Notes under the pieces: model-generated
Told to the model about the DNA's origin: nothing
Databases searched by the model: none
What the model saw: the letters and a program-made list of their open reading frames with translations, nothing else
DNA from: Micromonospora_I sp040659735
Lineage (GTDB): Bacteria > Actinomycetota > Actinomycetes > Mycobacteriales > Micromonosporaceae
Length of the DNA: 64,000 nt
Reading direction: 5' to 3'
Assembly: GCF_040659735.1 (NCBI RefSeq)
Contig: NZ_JBFANZ010000008.1
Span: 94,964-158,963 of the forward strand
Shown: in pieces, positions 46,015-55,442 of the stretch
Numbering within the stretch: the first letter of the stretch is position 1
Layout of the letters: every line of letters begins with the position of its first letter
Position numbers and translations under genes: made by a program

Positions 46015-47981
46015 GTCTGGATGAGGGTTCGGCCACCGAAGGTCGACTGCTGGCCACGGTGCGTGGTCCGCAGGACGTCAAGCGGATGTCCGCGGAGGAG
46101 CTGGACCAGCTCGCGGCCGAGATCCGCGATTTCCTGGTGGCGAAGGTCTCCCGCACCGGTGGACACCTCGGACCCAATCTCGGCGTCGTCGAGCTCACGC
46201 TCGCCATGCACCGCGTCTTCGACTCACCCAAAGACCGCTTCCTGTTCGATACCGGGCACCAGGCGTACGTGCACAAGATCGTGACCGGTCGGCAGGAGGG
46301 GTTCGACCAGCTCCGCCAGCGCGGTGGCCTGTCGGGCTACCCGAGCCAGGCCGAGAGCGAGCACGACCTGATCGAAAACTCCCACGCCTCCACCGCGCTC
46401 TCCTACGCGGACGGGCTGGCCAAGGCCTTCGCGCTGCGGGGCGAGGCGCGCAACGTCGTGGCGCTCGTCGGTGACGGGGCACTGACCGGCGGCATGTGCT
46501 GGGAGGCGCTGAACAACATCGCCGGCGCCCGCAACCCGCTGGTGATCGTGGTCAACGACAACGGCCGCTCCTACGCGCCGACCATCGGCGGCTTCGCCGA
46601 CCACCTCTCGACGCTGCGGCTCAACCCGGGATACGAGAAGGTGCTCGACCTGGTCAAGGAGTCGCTCGGCTCGACGCCGCTGGTGGGCAAGCCCATGTAC
46701 GAGGTGCTGCACGCGGTCAAGAAGGGGATCAAGGACGCGGTCGCGCCGCAGACCATGTTCGAGGACCTCGGTCTCAAGTACGTGGGCCCGATCGACGGCC
46801 ACGACATCGCCGCGGTCGAGTCGGCGCTGCGCCGGGCCAAGGGCTACGGCGGGCCCGTGATCGTGCACGCGGTGACCCGCAAGGGCTACGGCTACCGCCC
46901 GGCCGAGGAGGACGAGGCCGACTGCCTGCACGGCCCGGGCAGCGCGTTCGACGTCGAGACGGGCAAACTGCTCGCCGCCCCCTCCGTGAAGTGGACCCAC
47001 GTCTTCGCCGACGAGCTGGTCGCGATCGCCGACGAGCGCCCCGACGTGGTGGGGATCACGGCCGCGATGGCCGAGCCCACCGGCATCGCGTCGCTGGCCC
47101 GCAAGTATCCCGAGCGGGTCTACGACGTCGGCATCGCCGAGCAGCACGCGGCGACGTCGGCGGCCGGGCTGGCGCTCGGTGGCCTGCATCCGGTGGTCGC
47201 CGTCTACGCGACCTTCCTCAACCGCGCCTTCGACCAGGTGCTGCTCGATGTGGCGATGCACAAGCTGCCGGTGACCTTCGTGCTGGACCGCGCCGGCATC
47301 ACCGGGCCGGACGGGCCGAGCCACTACGGCATCTGGGACATGGCGGTCTTCGGGGCCGTCCCCGGGCTGCGCATCGCCGCGCCGCGCGACGCGGCCACGC
47401 TCCGCGAGGAGCTGCGCGAGGCGGTCGCGGTCGACGACGGGCCGACCATCGTGCGCTTCCCGACCGGTTCGGTCGCCGCCGACCTGCCCGCGCTGCGCCG
47501 GGTCGGCCCGGTGGACGTGCTGGCTGAGTCGCCCCGCAAGGATGTGCTGCTGGTCGCCGTCGGTGCCTTCGCCCAGCTCGGTGTCGAAGTGGCCAGCCGT
47601 GTCGCGGAACAGGGCTACGGGGTGACGGTGGTCGACCCGCGCTGGGTGCGGCCGGTCGCGGACGAGCTTGTCACGCTCGCCGCCGAGCACCGCCTGGTGG
47701 TCACCGTCGAGGACGGCGTACGCACCGGTGGCGTCGGCGACGCGGTGGCGAAGGCGCTGCGCGACGCCGACGTCCAGATGCCGCTGCGCGACCTCGGCGT
47801 GCCCGCGCAGTGGCATCCGCACGGCACCCGCGCGCAGATCCTCGCCGATCTGCGGCTCACCGCGCAGGACGTGGCGCGCGACATCACCGGCTGGGTCTCC
47901 GGGCTGGACGAGTCGATGGATCCGGTGACCGTGCCGGCCAGCGGCGGCAACGGAGCCCGGGGCCGCAACGCCCGGCGCTGA
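46011..47981 (+). CDS. dxs: 1-deoxy-D-xylulose-5-phosphate synthase
   Basis: 656 residues. Thiamine diphosphate binding is shown by GDGALTGG (154-161) and NDN (182-184), with the conserved His52 and His83. The transketolase pyrimidine domain holds the catalytic glutamate in VGIAEQHAATSAAG. It condenses pyruvate and glyceraldehyde 3-phosphate, the first step of the methylerythritol phosphate pathway to isoprenoids. The start ATG 46011 follows GAGGTGGCC and overlaps a short upstream frame. The length and order of domains are normal. Confidence 0.96.
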   Translation: MSLDEGSATEGRLLATVRGPQDVKRMSAEELDQLAAEIRDFLVAKVSRTGGHLGPNLGVVELTLAMHRVFDSPKDRFLFDTGHQAYVHKIVTGRQEGFDQLRQRGGLSGYPSQAESEHDLIENSHASTALSYADGLAKAFALRGEARNVVALVGDGALTGGMCWEALNNIAGARNPLVIVVNDNGRSYAPTIGGFADHLSTLRLNPGYEKVLDLVKESLGSTPLVGKPMYEVLHAVKKGIKDAVAPQTMFEDLGLKYVGPIDGHDIAAVESALRRAKGYGGPVIVHAVTRKGYGYRPAEEDEADCLHGPGSAFDVETGKLLAAPSVKWTHVFADELVAIADERPDVVGITAAMAEPTGIASLARKYPERVYDVGIAEQHAATSAAGLALGGLHPVVAVYATFLNRAFDQVLLDVAMHKLPVTFVLDRAGITGPDGPSHYGIWDMAVFGAVPGLRIAAPRDAATLREELREAVAVDDGPTIVRFPTGSVAADLPALRRVGPVDVLAESPRKDVLLVAVGAFAQLGVEVASRVAEQGYGVTVVDPRWVRPVADELVTLAAEHRLVVTVEDGVRTGGVGDAVAKALRDADVQMPLRDLGVPAQWHPHGTRAQILADLRLTAQDVARDITGWVSGLDESMDPVTVPASGGNGARGRNARR

Positions 47982-48093
47982 TCCCGCCGGGGCGGGCGGG
48001 CGGCATCCGGCGGGGAAGTCCTTGATGGACCGATGATGGGGCGTAGCGAGCTTTCCGCCGCCATCACGGGCTTCTGGGTATCGGGAGGAAACG

Positions 48094-49422
48094 GTGAGCC
48101 TCATCGAGCTCGGCGAGGTGGGGCACACCCCGGAGGCGGTCACGCCGCCGAGCCGGCCGCCGCACCCCTCGCGACGGCGCTGGATCACCGCCGGTGCGCT
48201 GCTGACGCTCCTGCTCACGGGGATGGGTGGCGGGGCTCCGTCACCCCGCCCGATGCCGGAGGCGACGATCCCGGCGCAGCTCGGGGCGGTCGTCTTCGCC
48301 GAGGGCGACCGGTTGTTCGTGATCGACCCGCCCGCTCGATCGGCCGAGTCGTTCATCGCCGCCTACCGGTTGCCGGCCGCCGAGCCGCTCTGGCGGGTGC
48401 CGGTGCCGGTAGGCCGTCCCGGATGGACGGCACAGCTGCTGCAGCACCGGCTCGCGGGGGAGACGCTCGTCGTCAGCGCCGTGTCGGAGTCGCTGCCGAA
48501 CCAAGCGGACCAGGTCGCGGGGCTGGACGCGCGAACGGGTCGGCTGCTGTGGCATCACCCCGGTCGCCTCATGGACGTCACCGCGCAGGACTCGGTCCTG
48601 TTGGTGCTCGCTGAGCGCGACGCCACCCGGACCGGGCCGACCGTGGCGGCTCTGGCGCCCGAGTCCGGCGCCCTGCGCTGGTCCCTTGCGCTGCCCCCCG
48701 ACGGAGAGTTCGTCCACGACTTCGACAGCGCCCAGCCGCGATCCCTGGTTGCCGTCCGGGGATCCGGGCAGACGCAGGTGCGCGACCTGGAGAGCGGGAA
48801 AGTCGTCCAGGAGGCGCGGCTGCCGATCGAGGCGCGCCCGGACGGACCGCCCATGCAGGTCATCGCCGGCCTCCTGCTGGAGTTCGACGACGGCCGGCGA
48901 ACGCTCGCGGCGTACGGGCTGGACCGGCTGGACCGACGCTGGGTGATCCCGCTGACGTCCGTCGACAGGCCGTTCACGTCCTCGTGCGGAGACTCCCTCT
49001 GCGTCTGGAGCCACAACACGGGCGTTCGGGTGGTGGATCCGCGCGACGGCCGTACGAGGTGGTCCGACCCGCTCTGGATCGACGTGGAGCAGGTCGGCCG
49101 CCACATGGTGGCCAGCCCGTTCCGCACGACCTTCGGGGAAGCGGGGATGCTCGTCGTGCTCGATCCGGCGACGGGGCGCCGAATCGGCACCTTCGACGCC
49201 TGGTCGCGGGTGGGGCCGCCGCGGGCGGATGGGCGGTTGCTGGCCATCCGCAGGGACAGCGGCACCGGCCGTACGGAGGTGGCGCTCCTCGACCCGGCGA
49301 CGCTGACCGTACGGCCGGTCGCGATGCTCGACAGGATCTCCGGGCAGTGCGACGGCGTACCGGGAATCATGTTCTGCCGCCGCCTCGACTCCTCCGTCGG
49401 GGTCTGGCGGCTGCCCGAGTAG
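48094..49422 (+). CDS. PQQ-like beta-propeller membrane-anchored protein
   Basis: 442 residues. A cytosolic N-terminus of about 30 residues and one transmembrane helix (32-46) precede an extracytoplasmic domain with repeated blades of the PQQ/WD type, such as GLDARTGRLLWHHPGR, LAPESGALRWSLALP and VVDPRDGRTRWSDP. Such propellers bind partners or ligands; no catalytic residues are evident. A cysteine pair in SSCGDSLCVW may be a disulfide. The start GTG 48094 follows GGGAGGAAA. It is convergent with the C39-like peptidase. Confidence 0.85.
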   Translation: MSLIELGEVGHTPEAVTPPSRPPHPSRRRWITAGALLTLLLTGMGGGAPSPRPMPEATIPAQLGAVVFAEGDRLFVIDPPARSAESFIAAYRLPAAEPLWRVPVPVGRPGWTAQLLQHRLAGETLVVSAVSESLPNQADQVAGLDARTGRLLWHHPGRLMDVTAQDSVLLVLAERDATRTGPTVAALAPESGALRWSLALPPDGEFVHDFDSAQPRSLVAVRGSGQTQVRDLESGKVVQEARLPIEARPDGPPMQVIAGLLLEFDDGRRTLAAYGLDRLDRRWVIPLTSVDRPFTSSCGDSLCVWSHNTGVRVVDPRDGRTRWSDPLWIDVEQVGRHMVASPFRTTFGEAGMLVVLDPATGRRIGTFDAWSRVGPPRADGRLLAIRRDSGTGRTEVALLDPATLTVRPVAMLDRISGQCDGVPGIMFCRRLDSSVGVWRLPE

Positions 49423-50616
49423 TTACCAGTTGGCCTGCGGCGGAGACGGCGGCAGTGGCACGGCGGCCGGTCGGATCACGTAGACCAGACCGCGACTGGA
49501 ATCCAGCCACGCCGTCTCGAACGCGGCCCGCGGCACCGGTCTGCGGACCGCGTCGTTGGTCGGCGCCGCCGGATCGTGCAGCACCGGGTCGCCCGACGCG
49601 GTGAACCCGACGAGCACCATGACGTGTCCGGCGGTGTCGTAGTCCAGGCCGGTGATCTGATCCTTGGTGTACGACGCAGACACGATCAACGGAATGCCGG
49701 CGGCGATGAAGAGCTCCGCCTCGGCAAGCGAACGTAACCGGGTGACGAAGCCGTCCAGCCCGTAGCGGCCGGCGTAGGCGGTGTTGAACGGCCAGTTGCC
49801 GGTGCCGCCGTAGGCGTGGTCGTAGCAGTGACGGGCGGCGTGGTCGACCCACGGGTCCGCGTGGTCCGGGCCGACCCAGGCGTAGTCGCCCGGTGTCGGG
49901 CCGACGCCCCAGAAGGCCAGCACCATCGACGTGGAGGTCGGGCTGCACCAGGACTCCCCGCCGTCCCCCCACTCCGGATGGTGCCCCGCGTGGGTCTTCT
50001 GGGAATAGCGGGGGACGTCGAGGATCGCGCCCCGGGCCGTCTGCGGGGCGCTCGGCAGCGTGGCCACTGGGCCGGGTAGCCGGGAGGCGACCGCGCCCGC
50101 CGAGCGCAACACCGGCGTCAGAAGGGTGCCGGCCGGCCGGAGCAGGGTCACCCGCAGCTGCCAGGCGGTGAGCGGCCGGTCGGCGGCGGTGATCAGGATG
50201 TCCGCGGCGACGGAGCCGTCCGGACCGGACTGGGCCGGCACGGAACTGCGGGAGATGCCGGCTTCCTCCGCCGTCCACCGGGCGAGGACGAACCAGGGAG
50301 TCGTCGCCCCCTGCGGCGTGGTGCCGCGCAGCTCGACCTGGATCCAGCAGCCCGGCGGCGTATCCGCGGTCCAGGACGGGATGATCTCCGTCGCGGCGAA
50401 CCCGGGGGAGACGGGCGGTGAGGTCCACATGCCGAAGTCGTACGTCGCGGTGACCCGGCTGTGCGGGTCGGTCTCGTCGCGCACCGCCAGCGGCGTGGCG
50501 AGAACGAGGGTGTCCCCGGAAACCGCCACGCCGTCCCCGGTGCCGGCGCCGAACTGCGTCGCGGTGCGGAAACCGCGATAGGCGATGTCGCGGACGAGAA
50601 CGGCGTTGGCCTGCAC
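49423..50616 (-). CDS. C39-like (papain-fold) peptidase family protein
   Basis: 397 residues. The N-terminal 190 residues are a beta-rich module; the C-terminal part is a peptidase C39-like domain with catalytic cysteine in GESWCSPTSTSMVL, histidine in AGHVMVLVGF and aspartate in VLHDPAA. No signal peptide is seen at GTG 50616, so it is cytosolic or exported unconventionally. The substrate is unknown. A GGAAGGAGCC site precedes the start. It is divergent from a two-component system, which could control it. Confidence 0.85.
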   Translation of the reverse strand: MQANAVLVRDIAYRGFRTATQFGAGTGDGVAVSGDTLVLATPLAVRDETDPHSRVTATYDFGMWTSPPVSPGFAATEIIPSWTADTPPGCWIQVELRGTTPQGATTPWFVLARWTAEEAGISRSSVPAQSGPDGSVAADILITAADRPLTAWQLRVTLLRPAGTLLTPVLRSAGAVASRLPGPVATLPSAPQTARGAILDVPRYSQKTHAGHHPEWGDGGESWCSPTSTSMVLAFWGVGPTPGDYAWVGPDHADPWVDHAARHCYDHAYGGTGNWPFNTAYAGRYGLDGFVTRLRSLAEAELFIAAGIPLIVSASYTKDQITGLDYDTAGHVMVLVGFTASGDPVLHDPAAPTNDAVRRPVPRAAFETAWLDSSRGLVYVIRPAAVPLPPSPPQANW

Positions 50617-50784
50617 CGTCGGCTCCTTCCACGATGGTGAAAAGGGTGACGCGAAGCATGACGTACCAGACGATTCTTTGCAACGCCCCGGCCGCGGGCG
50701 ACAGTTTGCCGGCCGCCGATAGGTTGCTTCACGCCGGTTTAACATCCATCGGCGCAGGGTGGGACGTTGGCGGAAGGAGACCCG

Positions 50785-51471
50785 GTGCGGGTGCTGGTGG
50801 TCGAGGACGAGCGCAATCTCGCGGACGCGATCGCGCGCGGCCTGCGGCGTCAGGGCATGGCGGTGGACGTCGCGTACGACGGGTCCGCCGGCCACGAGAT
50901 GGCCTTCGTGACCCGCTACGACGTGGTGGTCCTCGACCGCGACCTGCCCGGTGTGCACGGCGACCAGATCTGCGCCGACCTGGTGAGCTCCGGCGCGCTC
51001 ACCCGGGTGCTCATGCTGACCGCGAGCGGCGCCGTCGCCGATCGTGTCGAGGGGCTGCAACTCGGCGCCGACGACTACCTCCCCAAGCCGTTCGCCTTCG
51101 ACGAGCTCGTGGCCCGCGTCCAGGCGCTCGGCCGGCGGGCCACGCCCGCGGCGCCTCCCGTGCTCACCGTCGCCGATCTGGTCGTCGACCCGGCCAAGCG
51201 GGTCGCCACCCGATCCGGAGCGCCGATCGACCTCACCCGCAAGGAGTTCGGCGTGCTGGAAGAGCTGCTCAAGGCGCGTGGCGGCGTCGTCTCCAGCGAG
51301 GAACTCCTCGAGCGCGTCTGGGACGCCAACACCGACCCGTTCACCACCACGGTCCGGGTGACCGTGATGACACTGCGGAAGAAGCTCGGTGACCCCCCGC
51401 TGATCGAGACCGTGGTCGGCGTCGGCTACCGCGTCCCCGACCCCTACCGGCCCGGGCAGGTGGCCCCGTGA
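50785..51471 (+). CDS. OmpR/PhoB family response regulator
   Basis: 228 residues. The receiver domain (1-115) has phospho-acceptor Asp51, Thr79 and Lys101. The C-terminal winged helix (about 125-222) contains DLTRKEFGVLEELLKARGG. It regulates transcription on phosphorylation by the kinase that follows. GTG 50785 is chosen because GGAAGGA lies 6 bases upstream; TTG 50767 lacks a site. Its stop overlaps the kinase GTG as GTGA. Confidence 0.93.
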   Translation: MRVLVVEDERNLADAIARGLRRQGMAVDVAYDGSAGHEMAFVTRYDVVVLDRDLPGVHGDQICADLVSSGALTRVLMLTASGAVADRVEGLQLGADDYLPKPFAFDELVARVQALGRRATPAAPPVLTVADLVVDPAKRVATRSGAPIDLTRKEFGVLEELLKARGGVVSSEELLERVWDANTDPFTTTVRVTVMTLRKKLGDPPLIETVVGVGYRVPDPYRPGQVAP

Positions 51472-52673
51472 CCGTCTACCCGACCCGCCGGCGACCCCGG
51501 CTGCGACCCACGCTGCGGCTGCGGCTCACCCTGCTCAACGGGGTGCTCCTGGTCGGCGCCGGTGCCGTCCTGGTGCTGCTCGCCTGGCTGCTCGTCGACA
51601 GCGCGCTGCGGCCCGCCGACGAACTGCGCCCCGGCACCACCGTCGTGCTCGCCGACGGCAGCGCGCTGGACGCCCGGCAGTGGCAGAACCAGGTCGTCGA
51701 TGCCGCCTCCCGCGAACTGCTCGTCAAGGGTCTCGCCGCCCTCGTCGCGATCAGCGTCGTCGGGGTGGCCGGCGCGTACGCGGTCGCCGGACGGGCGCTG
51801 CGTCCGCTGCACCAGGTCACCGCCACCGCCCAGCGGCTGGGGGAGGAGACCCTCGACCAGCGCATCCGCTACGCCGGCGCGGACGACGAGGTGGCCGAGC
51901 TCGCCGGCACCTTCGACGCGATGCTGGACCGGATCGGCGCGGCGTTCGACGCGCAGAAACGCTTCGTCGCCAACGCCTCGCACGAGCTGCGGACGCCGCT
52001 CGCCGTCATGCGGACCGAGATCGACGTGACGATGGCCGACGACGAGGCCGACGTGGGCGAATACCGCCGGATGGCGACCGTCGTACGCGACGCCTCCGAA
52101 CGCGCCAACAACCTCGTCGACGCGTTGCTGGTGCTCGCCCGCAGCGAGGCGCAGTCCGGGCGGCGGCTGGTGCGCAAGGCCCAGACCGACCTGGCGGACG
52201 GGGTGTGCGCGGCCCTCTCGGCGGTGAAGCGCGAGACCGAGCGCCTCAAGCTGGACGTGACCACGGCGCTGGAGCCGGCGCCCGTGGTCGGCGACCCCGG
52301 CCTGCTGGAACGGCTCGCCGGCAACCTGATCGAGAACGCGGTCCGCTACAACCACCTGCACGGGCGGCTCTGGGCGCGGACCGGCGCCGACGGGGGACAG
52401 GTGTGGCTGGTCGTCGGCAACACGGGCTTCGAGGTGGAGCAGGCCGACGTCCCCGGCCTCTTCGAGCCCTTCCGGCGCGGCGGCCGGGAGCGCACCGGAG
52501 CGCGCGGGTCGGGGCTGGGACTCTCGATCGTCCGGGCGGTCTGCGACGCGCACGGCGGCACCGTGAGCGCGGTCGCGCAGCCCGGTGGCGGCCTGGAGGT
52601 GACCGTGACCCTGCCGGCCGCGGACACCACCCCGATCGTCGCCGCATCGGCCACGGTGACCCCCACCCCCTGA
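51468..52673 (+). CDS. Sensor histidine kinase
   Basis: 401 residues. Two transmembrane helices (about 22-44 and 88-107) enclose a short extracytoplasmic loop of about 43 residues, so it probably senses at the membrane. A HAMP domain (107-160), a HisKA domain with His172 in ANASHELRTPLAV, and an HATPase_c domain with LIENAVRYN and GSGLGLSIV follow. The start GTG 51468 overlaps the regulator stop. The signal is unknown. Confidence 0.93.
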   Translation: MTVYPTRRRPRLRPTLRLRLTLLNGVLLVGAGAVLVLLAWLLVDSALRPADELRPGTTVVLADGSALDARQWQNQVVDAASRELLVKGLAALVAISVVGVAGAYAVAGRALRPLHQVTATAQRLGEETLDQRIRYAGADDEVAELAGTFDAMLDRIGAAFDAQKRFVANASHELRTPLAVMRTEIDVTMADDEADVGEYRRMATVVRDASERANNLVDALLVLARSEAQSGRRLVRKAQTDLADGVCAALSAVKRETERLKLDVTTALEPAPVVGDPGLLERLAGNLIENAVRYNHLHGRLWARTGADGGQVWLVVGNTGFEVEQADVPGLFEPFRRGGRERTGARGSGLGLSIVRAVCDAHGGTVSAVAQPGGGLEVTVTLPAADTTPIVAASATVTPTP

Positions 52674-52708
52674 CCCACCCCACCCCCTGACCCCCCCCGC
52701 GCCCCCGC

Positions 52709-52776
52709 CCCGTCGATCAAGGACGTATGCGCATGGTTTGATCTCTGAACGTGTGAATACGTCCTTGATCGACGGG
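52709..52776. repeat. Palindromic intergenic repeat, copy 2
   Basis: Perfect 20-base arms (52709-52728 and 52757-52776) enclose a 28-base loop. Read on the minus strand the loop contains TTCAGAGATCAAACC, matching the loop at 63885-63935. It is therefore inverted relative to the copies at 3836 and 63885. It lies between the convergent kinase and DUF2637 genes. Confidence 0.9.
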
Positions 52777-52845
52777 AAAGTCCTTGGTCGGCGGAGCCGG
52801 CGGCCTCGACGAGGAGAGGGGCGATGAGGAGCTATGACGCCGCCG

Positions 52846-53793
52846 TCAGGCAGCGAGTTCCAACTCCCGCGCCTGCCGCCGGACGGCACGCAGCCGGGCG
52901 ATGGTGATGCCCAGCTCCTGCGCCACGTCCGCCTCGGTCAGCTGCGGCCGGTCGGCCTCGATCGCGGCGGCCATCGCGACGGTCTCGGCAACCGGGCGGC
53001 GGGGACGGCCGCTCCTCGCGGTCGTACCGCCGGGTGTCGCGGTGGTGGCACCGGACGGTCTCCGTGTCGCTCGCCCGCTCGCCTTCGTGCCCCCTGCGGC
53101 CGTCGCGCCGGCCTTCGTGCCCGCTGAGCGGGTGGCGCCGCCACCGCCCCCGGACCCGGACAGGGCGCCCTCGGTAGCCGGCTCGGTTCGGTCGGCCGTG
53201 TCGACCCACGGCTCGTCGGGGTGCGCCACCCGCTCTCCGTCCCGCCCGGACCGCCCGGAGCCGGCTTCCGCCCGACGTCGCGCGCCGCGGCCGTTGCTCG
53301 CCGCTACCCCTGCTGGCTCCGACGGCCCGCCCGTCGTATCCGATCCATTGTCGACGGCACCGGGCCTCCGGGCAGCGGTTCCGTCCCCCGGCGCGGCGTC
53401 GGCCGCCGAGATCCGTCCGCCGAGTTCGACCAGGCAGATGCTCGCGACCACGATCAGGCCGTCGACCGACAAGGGCAGCAGGTACGGGGAGGCACCGGTC
53501 TCGCCGTACCGCGCGGCCACCCCCACCATGTGCCAGTAGGAGACCCAGGCGGCGATCCCGGCGATGGTGGCGGTGGCCGCGAAGCGGGCGAATGCCAGAT
53601 CCCGCCGGTGCACCGGAACCCGCGAGATCAGCTCGACCGTCAGGAGCAGGGCGAGCGGTGGCCATGCGGCGATCGCCTGACTGATCGGATTCTGCTGGGC
53701 GTGCAGCACGTTGGCGACCACCGATGCGGCGACCCCGAGGGCGAGGGTCGCGCGAACGGCCCAACGGACGCGGCGAAGCTGAGGGAGGTGCAC
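52846..53793 (-). CDS. DUF2637 membrane protein with C-terminal helix-turn-helix-like segment
   Basis: 315 residues. Four transmembrane helices (about 12-120) contain the DUF2637 features PPLALLLTVELISRVP and LLPLSVDGLIVVASI. A long disordered glycine/threonine-rich linker (130-265) leads to LTEADVAQELGITIARLRAV, a helix-turn-helix-like end. DUF2637 proteins occur in actinomycete integrative and conjugative plasmids as well as chromosomes; no other transfer gene is here. The start GTG 53793 has AAGGAG upstream. Confidence 0.85.
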   Translation of the reverse strand: MHLPQLRRVRWAVRATLALGVAASVVANVLHAQQNPISQAIAAWPPLALLLTVELISRVPVHRRDLAFARFAATATIAGIAAWVSYWHMVGVAARYGETGASPYLLPLSVDGLIVVASICLVELGGRISAADAAPGDGTAARRPGAVDNGSDTTGGPSEPAGVAASNGRGARRRAEAGSGRSGRDGERVAHPDEPWVDTADRTEPATEGALSGSGGGGGATRSAGTKAGATAAGGTKASGRATRRPSGATTATPGGTTARSGRPRRPVAETVAMAAAIEADRPQLTEADVAQELGITIARLRAVRRQARELELAA

Positions 53794-54075
53794 CGGTTAC
53801 TCCTTGCCTTGTCGTACGCACGGTCATTCCGGCCTGACGGGCGGTTGCCGATCCTCCTTACGGCGGGGTGTTTCCAGCCGCTGCACCCTACTGGCTCGCC
53901 GTGAACATCGATATTGCCTTGCTCACATAACGGGCGGGATGCGACGTTGAACCTGGGCAGCACGACGATGGAGGGGGGTGCGGTCAATGTCTTCTGGTTT
54001 GCTTCCGCGCCTCGCTCCGGTCTCCGCTGACCATCCGCTGTCGCGGGGCGCGTCCATCCAATCTGGAGGATCGGC

Positions 54076-54459
54076 GTGGGTTCCCGCATGAAAAACGTCA
54101 GCATCGACTGTGCTGACCCGTACGTCCTGTCCGGCTTCTGGTCGGAGGCGCTCGGTTATCCCCGGCACTCGGACGACCACCCCGGTGACCCCGAGGCGGT
54201 GCTGCTCCCGCCGGACGAGGTCGGGCCGGTCGTGCTCTTCCTGCAGGTGCCCGAGCGCAAAACGGTGAAGAACCGGCTCCACCTGGACCTGCAACCGACC
54301 GATCGGAGTCGCGACGAAGAGGTCGCGCGGCTGCTTGACCTGGGCGCGACGCAGGTCGCCGATCACCGTAAGCCCGACGGCGCCGGATGGGTGGTGCTCG
54401 CCGATCCGGAGGGCAATGAGTTCTGCGTGGAGCGCAGCGTCGCCGAGCGCGCCGCCTGA
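54076..54459 (+). CDS. VOC (glyoxalase-like) family protein
   Basis: 127 residues with one glyoxalase/bleomycin-resistance module pair. Family features are FWSEALGYP, the putative metal-ligand histidine in LHLDLQP, and the closing WVVLADPEGNEFCV. Such proteins are metal-dependent lyases or dioxygenases, or bind drugs; the substrate is unknown. The start GTG 54076 follows GGAGGATC by good spacing; ATG 54088 is the alternative. Confidence 0.88.
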   Translation: MGSRMKNVSIDCADPYVLSGFWSEALGYPRHSDDHPGDPEAVLLPPDEVGPVVLFLQVPERKTVKNRLHLDLQPTDRSRDEEVARLLDLGATQVADHRKPDGAGWVVLADPEGNEFCVERSVAERAA

Positions 54460-54540
54460 CCCGACATCGCCGTGATCGGCGGACCCGCGCCGTGGCGTGC
54501 CGGCAACCCGCCGGGGAAGGCTTCTGATCGCAGCGATGGA

Positions 54541-54573
54541 ATGGGGGGTGCCGGACGCGCCGGCACCCCCCAT
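54541..54573. terminator. Bidirectional terminator hairpin
   Basis: Perfect 14-base arms (ATGGGGGGTGCCGG and its complement) with a 5-base loop lie between the convergent VOC gene and the proline-rich membrane protein gene. Confidence 0.88.
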
Positions 54574-54586
54574 GTGAAGCCAATGG

Positions 54587-55327
54587 TCAGGAGCGCTGCT
54601 CGACCTCGCTGCGGATCTTCAGGAAGTCCGCCTTCGCCTCCTCGGCGGTCTTGAAGTAGACCCCGACCACGCCGAGGCTGCCGCGGTCCGCCCAGACGCA
54701 GACCCCGAGCTTGATGCCGCTGGCCTCGGCGTCGCCGCACTTGGCGTTGCCGCCGAGCGGCCCCGCGTCGACCGCGGTGAAGTTGCTGGTCGTCAGGCCG
54801 CCGGAGCTGCCCAGCTCCGAGATGGCGTCGTCGAGCTCTTTCGCCGGGTCGGGGATGAGCCCGGACGCCCCCGCGATCATGACCATGTCCTTCTTGGCCG
54901 GGTCGCCGTAGAAGCCACCGATCGTGCTGGTCGCGTCCGGCACGCTCGCCTTCATGCTGGCGACCATCTCGTCGGCCGCCGCCTGGATCTGCGGATCGGT
55001 GATCTTGGGCCGTCCGGCGAGGGTCTCCGGTGCGACGAGGCGCGTCTTGGAGGCGTCGACGACGTCCTTCACCTCGTCCTTGGCGGCGAAGTAGACGAGG
55101 GTGCCGCCACCCACGCAGAGCAGCGCGAGCACGGCGAGCACGATCAGGATGATCTTGCCAACGTTGGATTTCTTCGGCGGGACCGGAGCGGGCGCGCCCG
55201 GGTAGCCGGCCTGGGGCGCGCCGGGGTAGCCGGGCTGCGGCGCGGCGCCGGGCTGCGGGTATCCGGAAGAGGGCTGCGCGGCGGGGTCGGGAGAGCCCGG
55301 GGGCGTCGGGAAGGGCGGCTGGGTCAC
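54587..55327 (-). CDS. Proline-rich single-pass membrane protein, secreted domain of unknown function
   Basis: 246 residues. A proline/glycine/tyrosine-rich cytosolic N-terminus (1-52, with repeated PGYPGAP-type units) precedes one transmembrane helix (about 57-79) and an outer domain of 165 residues containing two cysteines (KCGDAEASG and VCVWADRG), probably a disulfide. The layout is common in actinobacterial envelope proteins. The function is unknown. The start GTG 55327 has GGAGCAACC upstream. A 54-base palindrome lies between it and the upstream fadB. Confidence 0.82.
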   Translation of the reverse strand: MTQPPFPTPPGSPDPAAQPSSGYPQPGAAPQPGYPGAPQAGYPGAPAPVPPKKSNVGKIILIVLAVLALLCVGGGTLVYFAAKDEVKDVVDASKTRLVAPETLAGRPKITDPQIQAAADEMVASMKASVPDATSTIGGFYGDPAKKDMVMIAGASGLIPDPAKELDDAISELGSSGGLTTSNFTAVDAGPLGGNAKCGDAEASGIKLGVCVWADRGSLGVVGVYFKTAEEAKADFLKIRSEVEQRS

Positions 55328-55380
55328 GGTTGCTCCATGGCTAGTGCGGACCGCGTGATCGTAGCTACCAGCAGCAAAGA

Positions 55381-55434
55381 GGCCGATCTTGCAGTTGTGG
55401 ACCAGTAACGGAAACCACAACTGCAAGATCGGCC
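55381..55434. repeat. Perfect 20-base-arm palindrome (second family)
   Basis: GGCCGATCTTGCAGTTGTGG (55381-55400) and its exact complement (55415-55434) enclose ACCAGTAACGGAAA. The arms are unrelated to the GATCAAGG repeats but the geometry is alike. It lies between fadB and the next gene on the minus strand and could also act as a terminator. Confidence 0.9.
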
Positions 55435-55442
55435 ACCATGGG

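Noticed and set aside
52846..53793. Integrative conjugative element suggested by DUF2637
   Set aside because: No integrase, replication, FtsK-type transfer gene, tRNA or attachment repeat is nearby.
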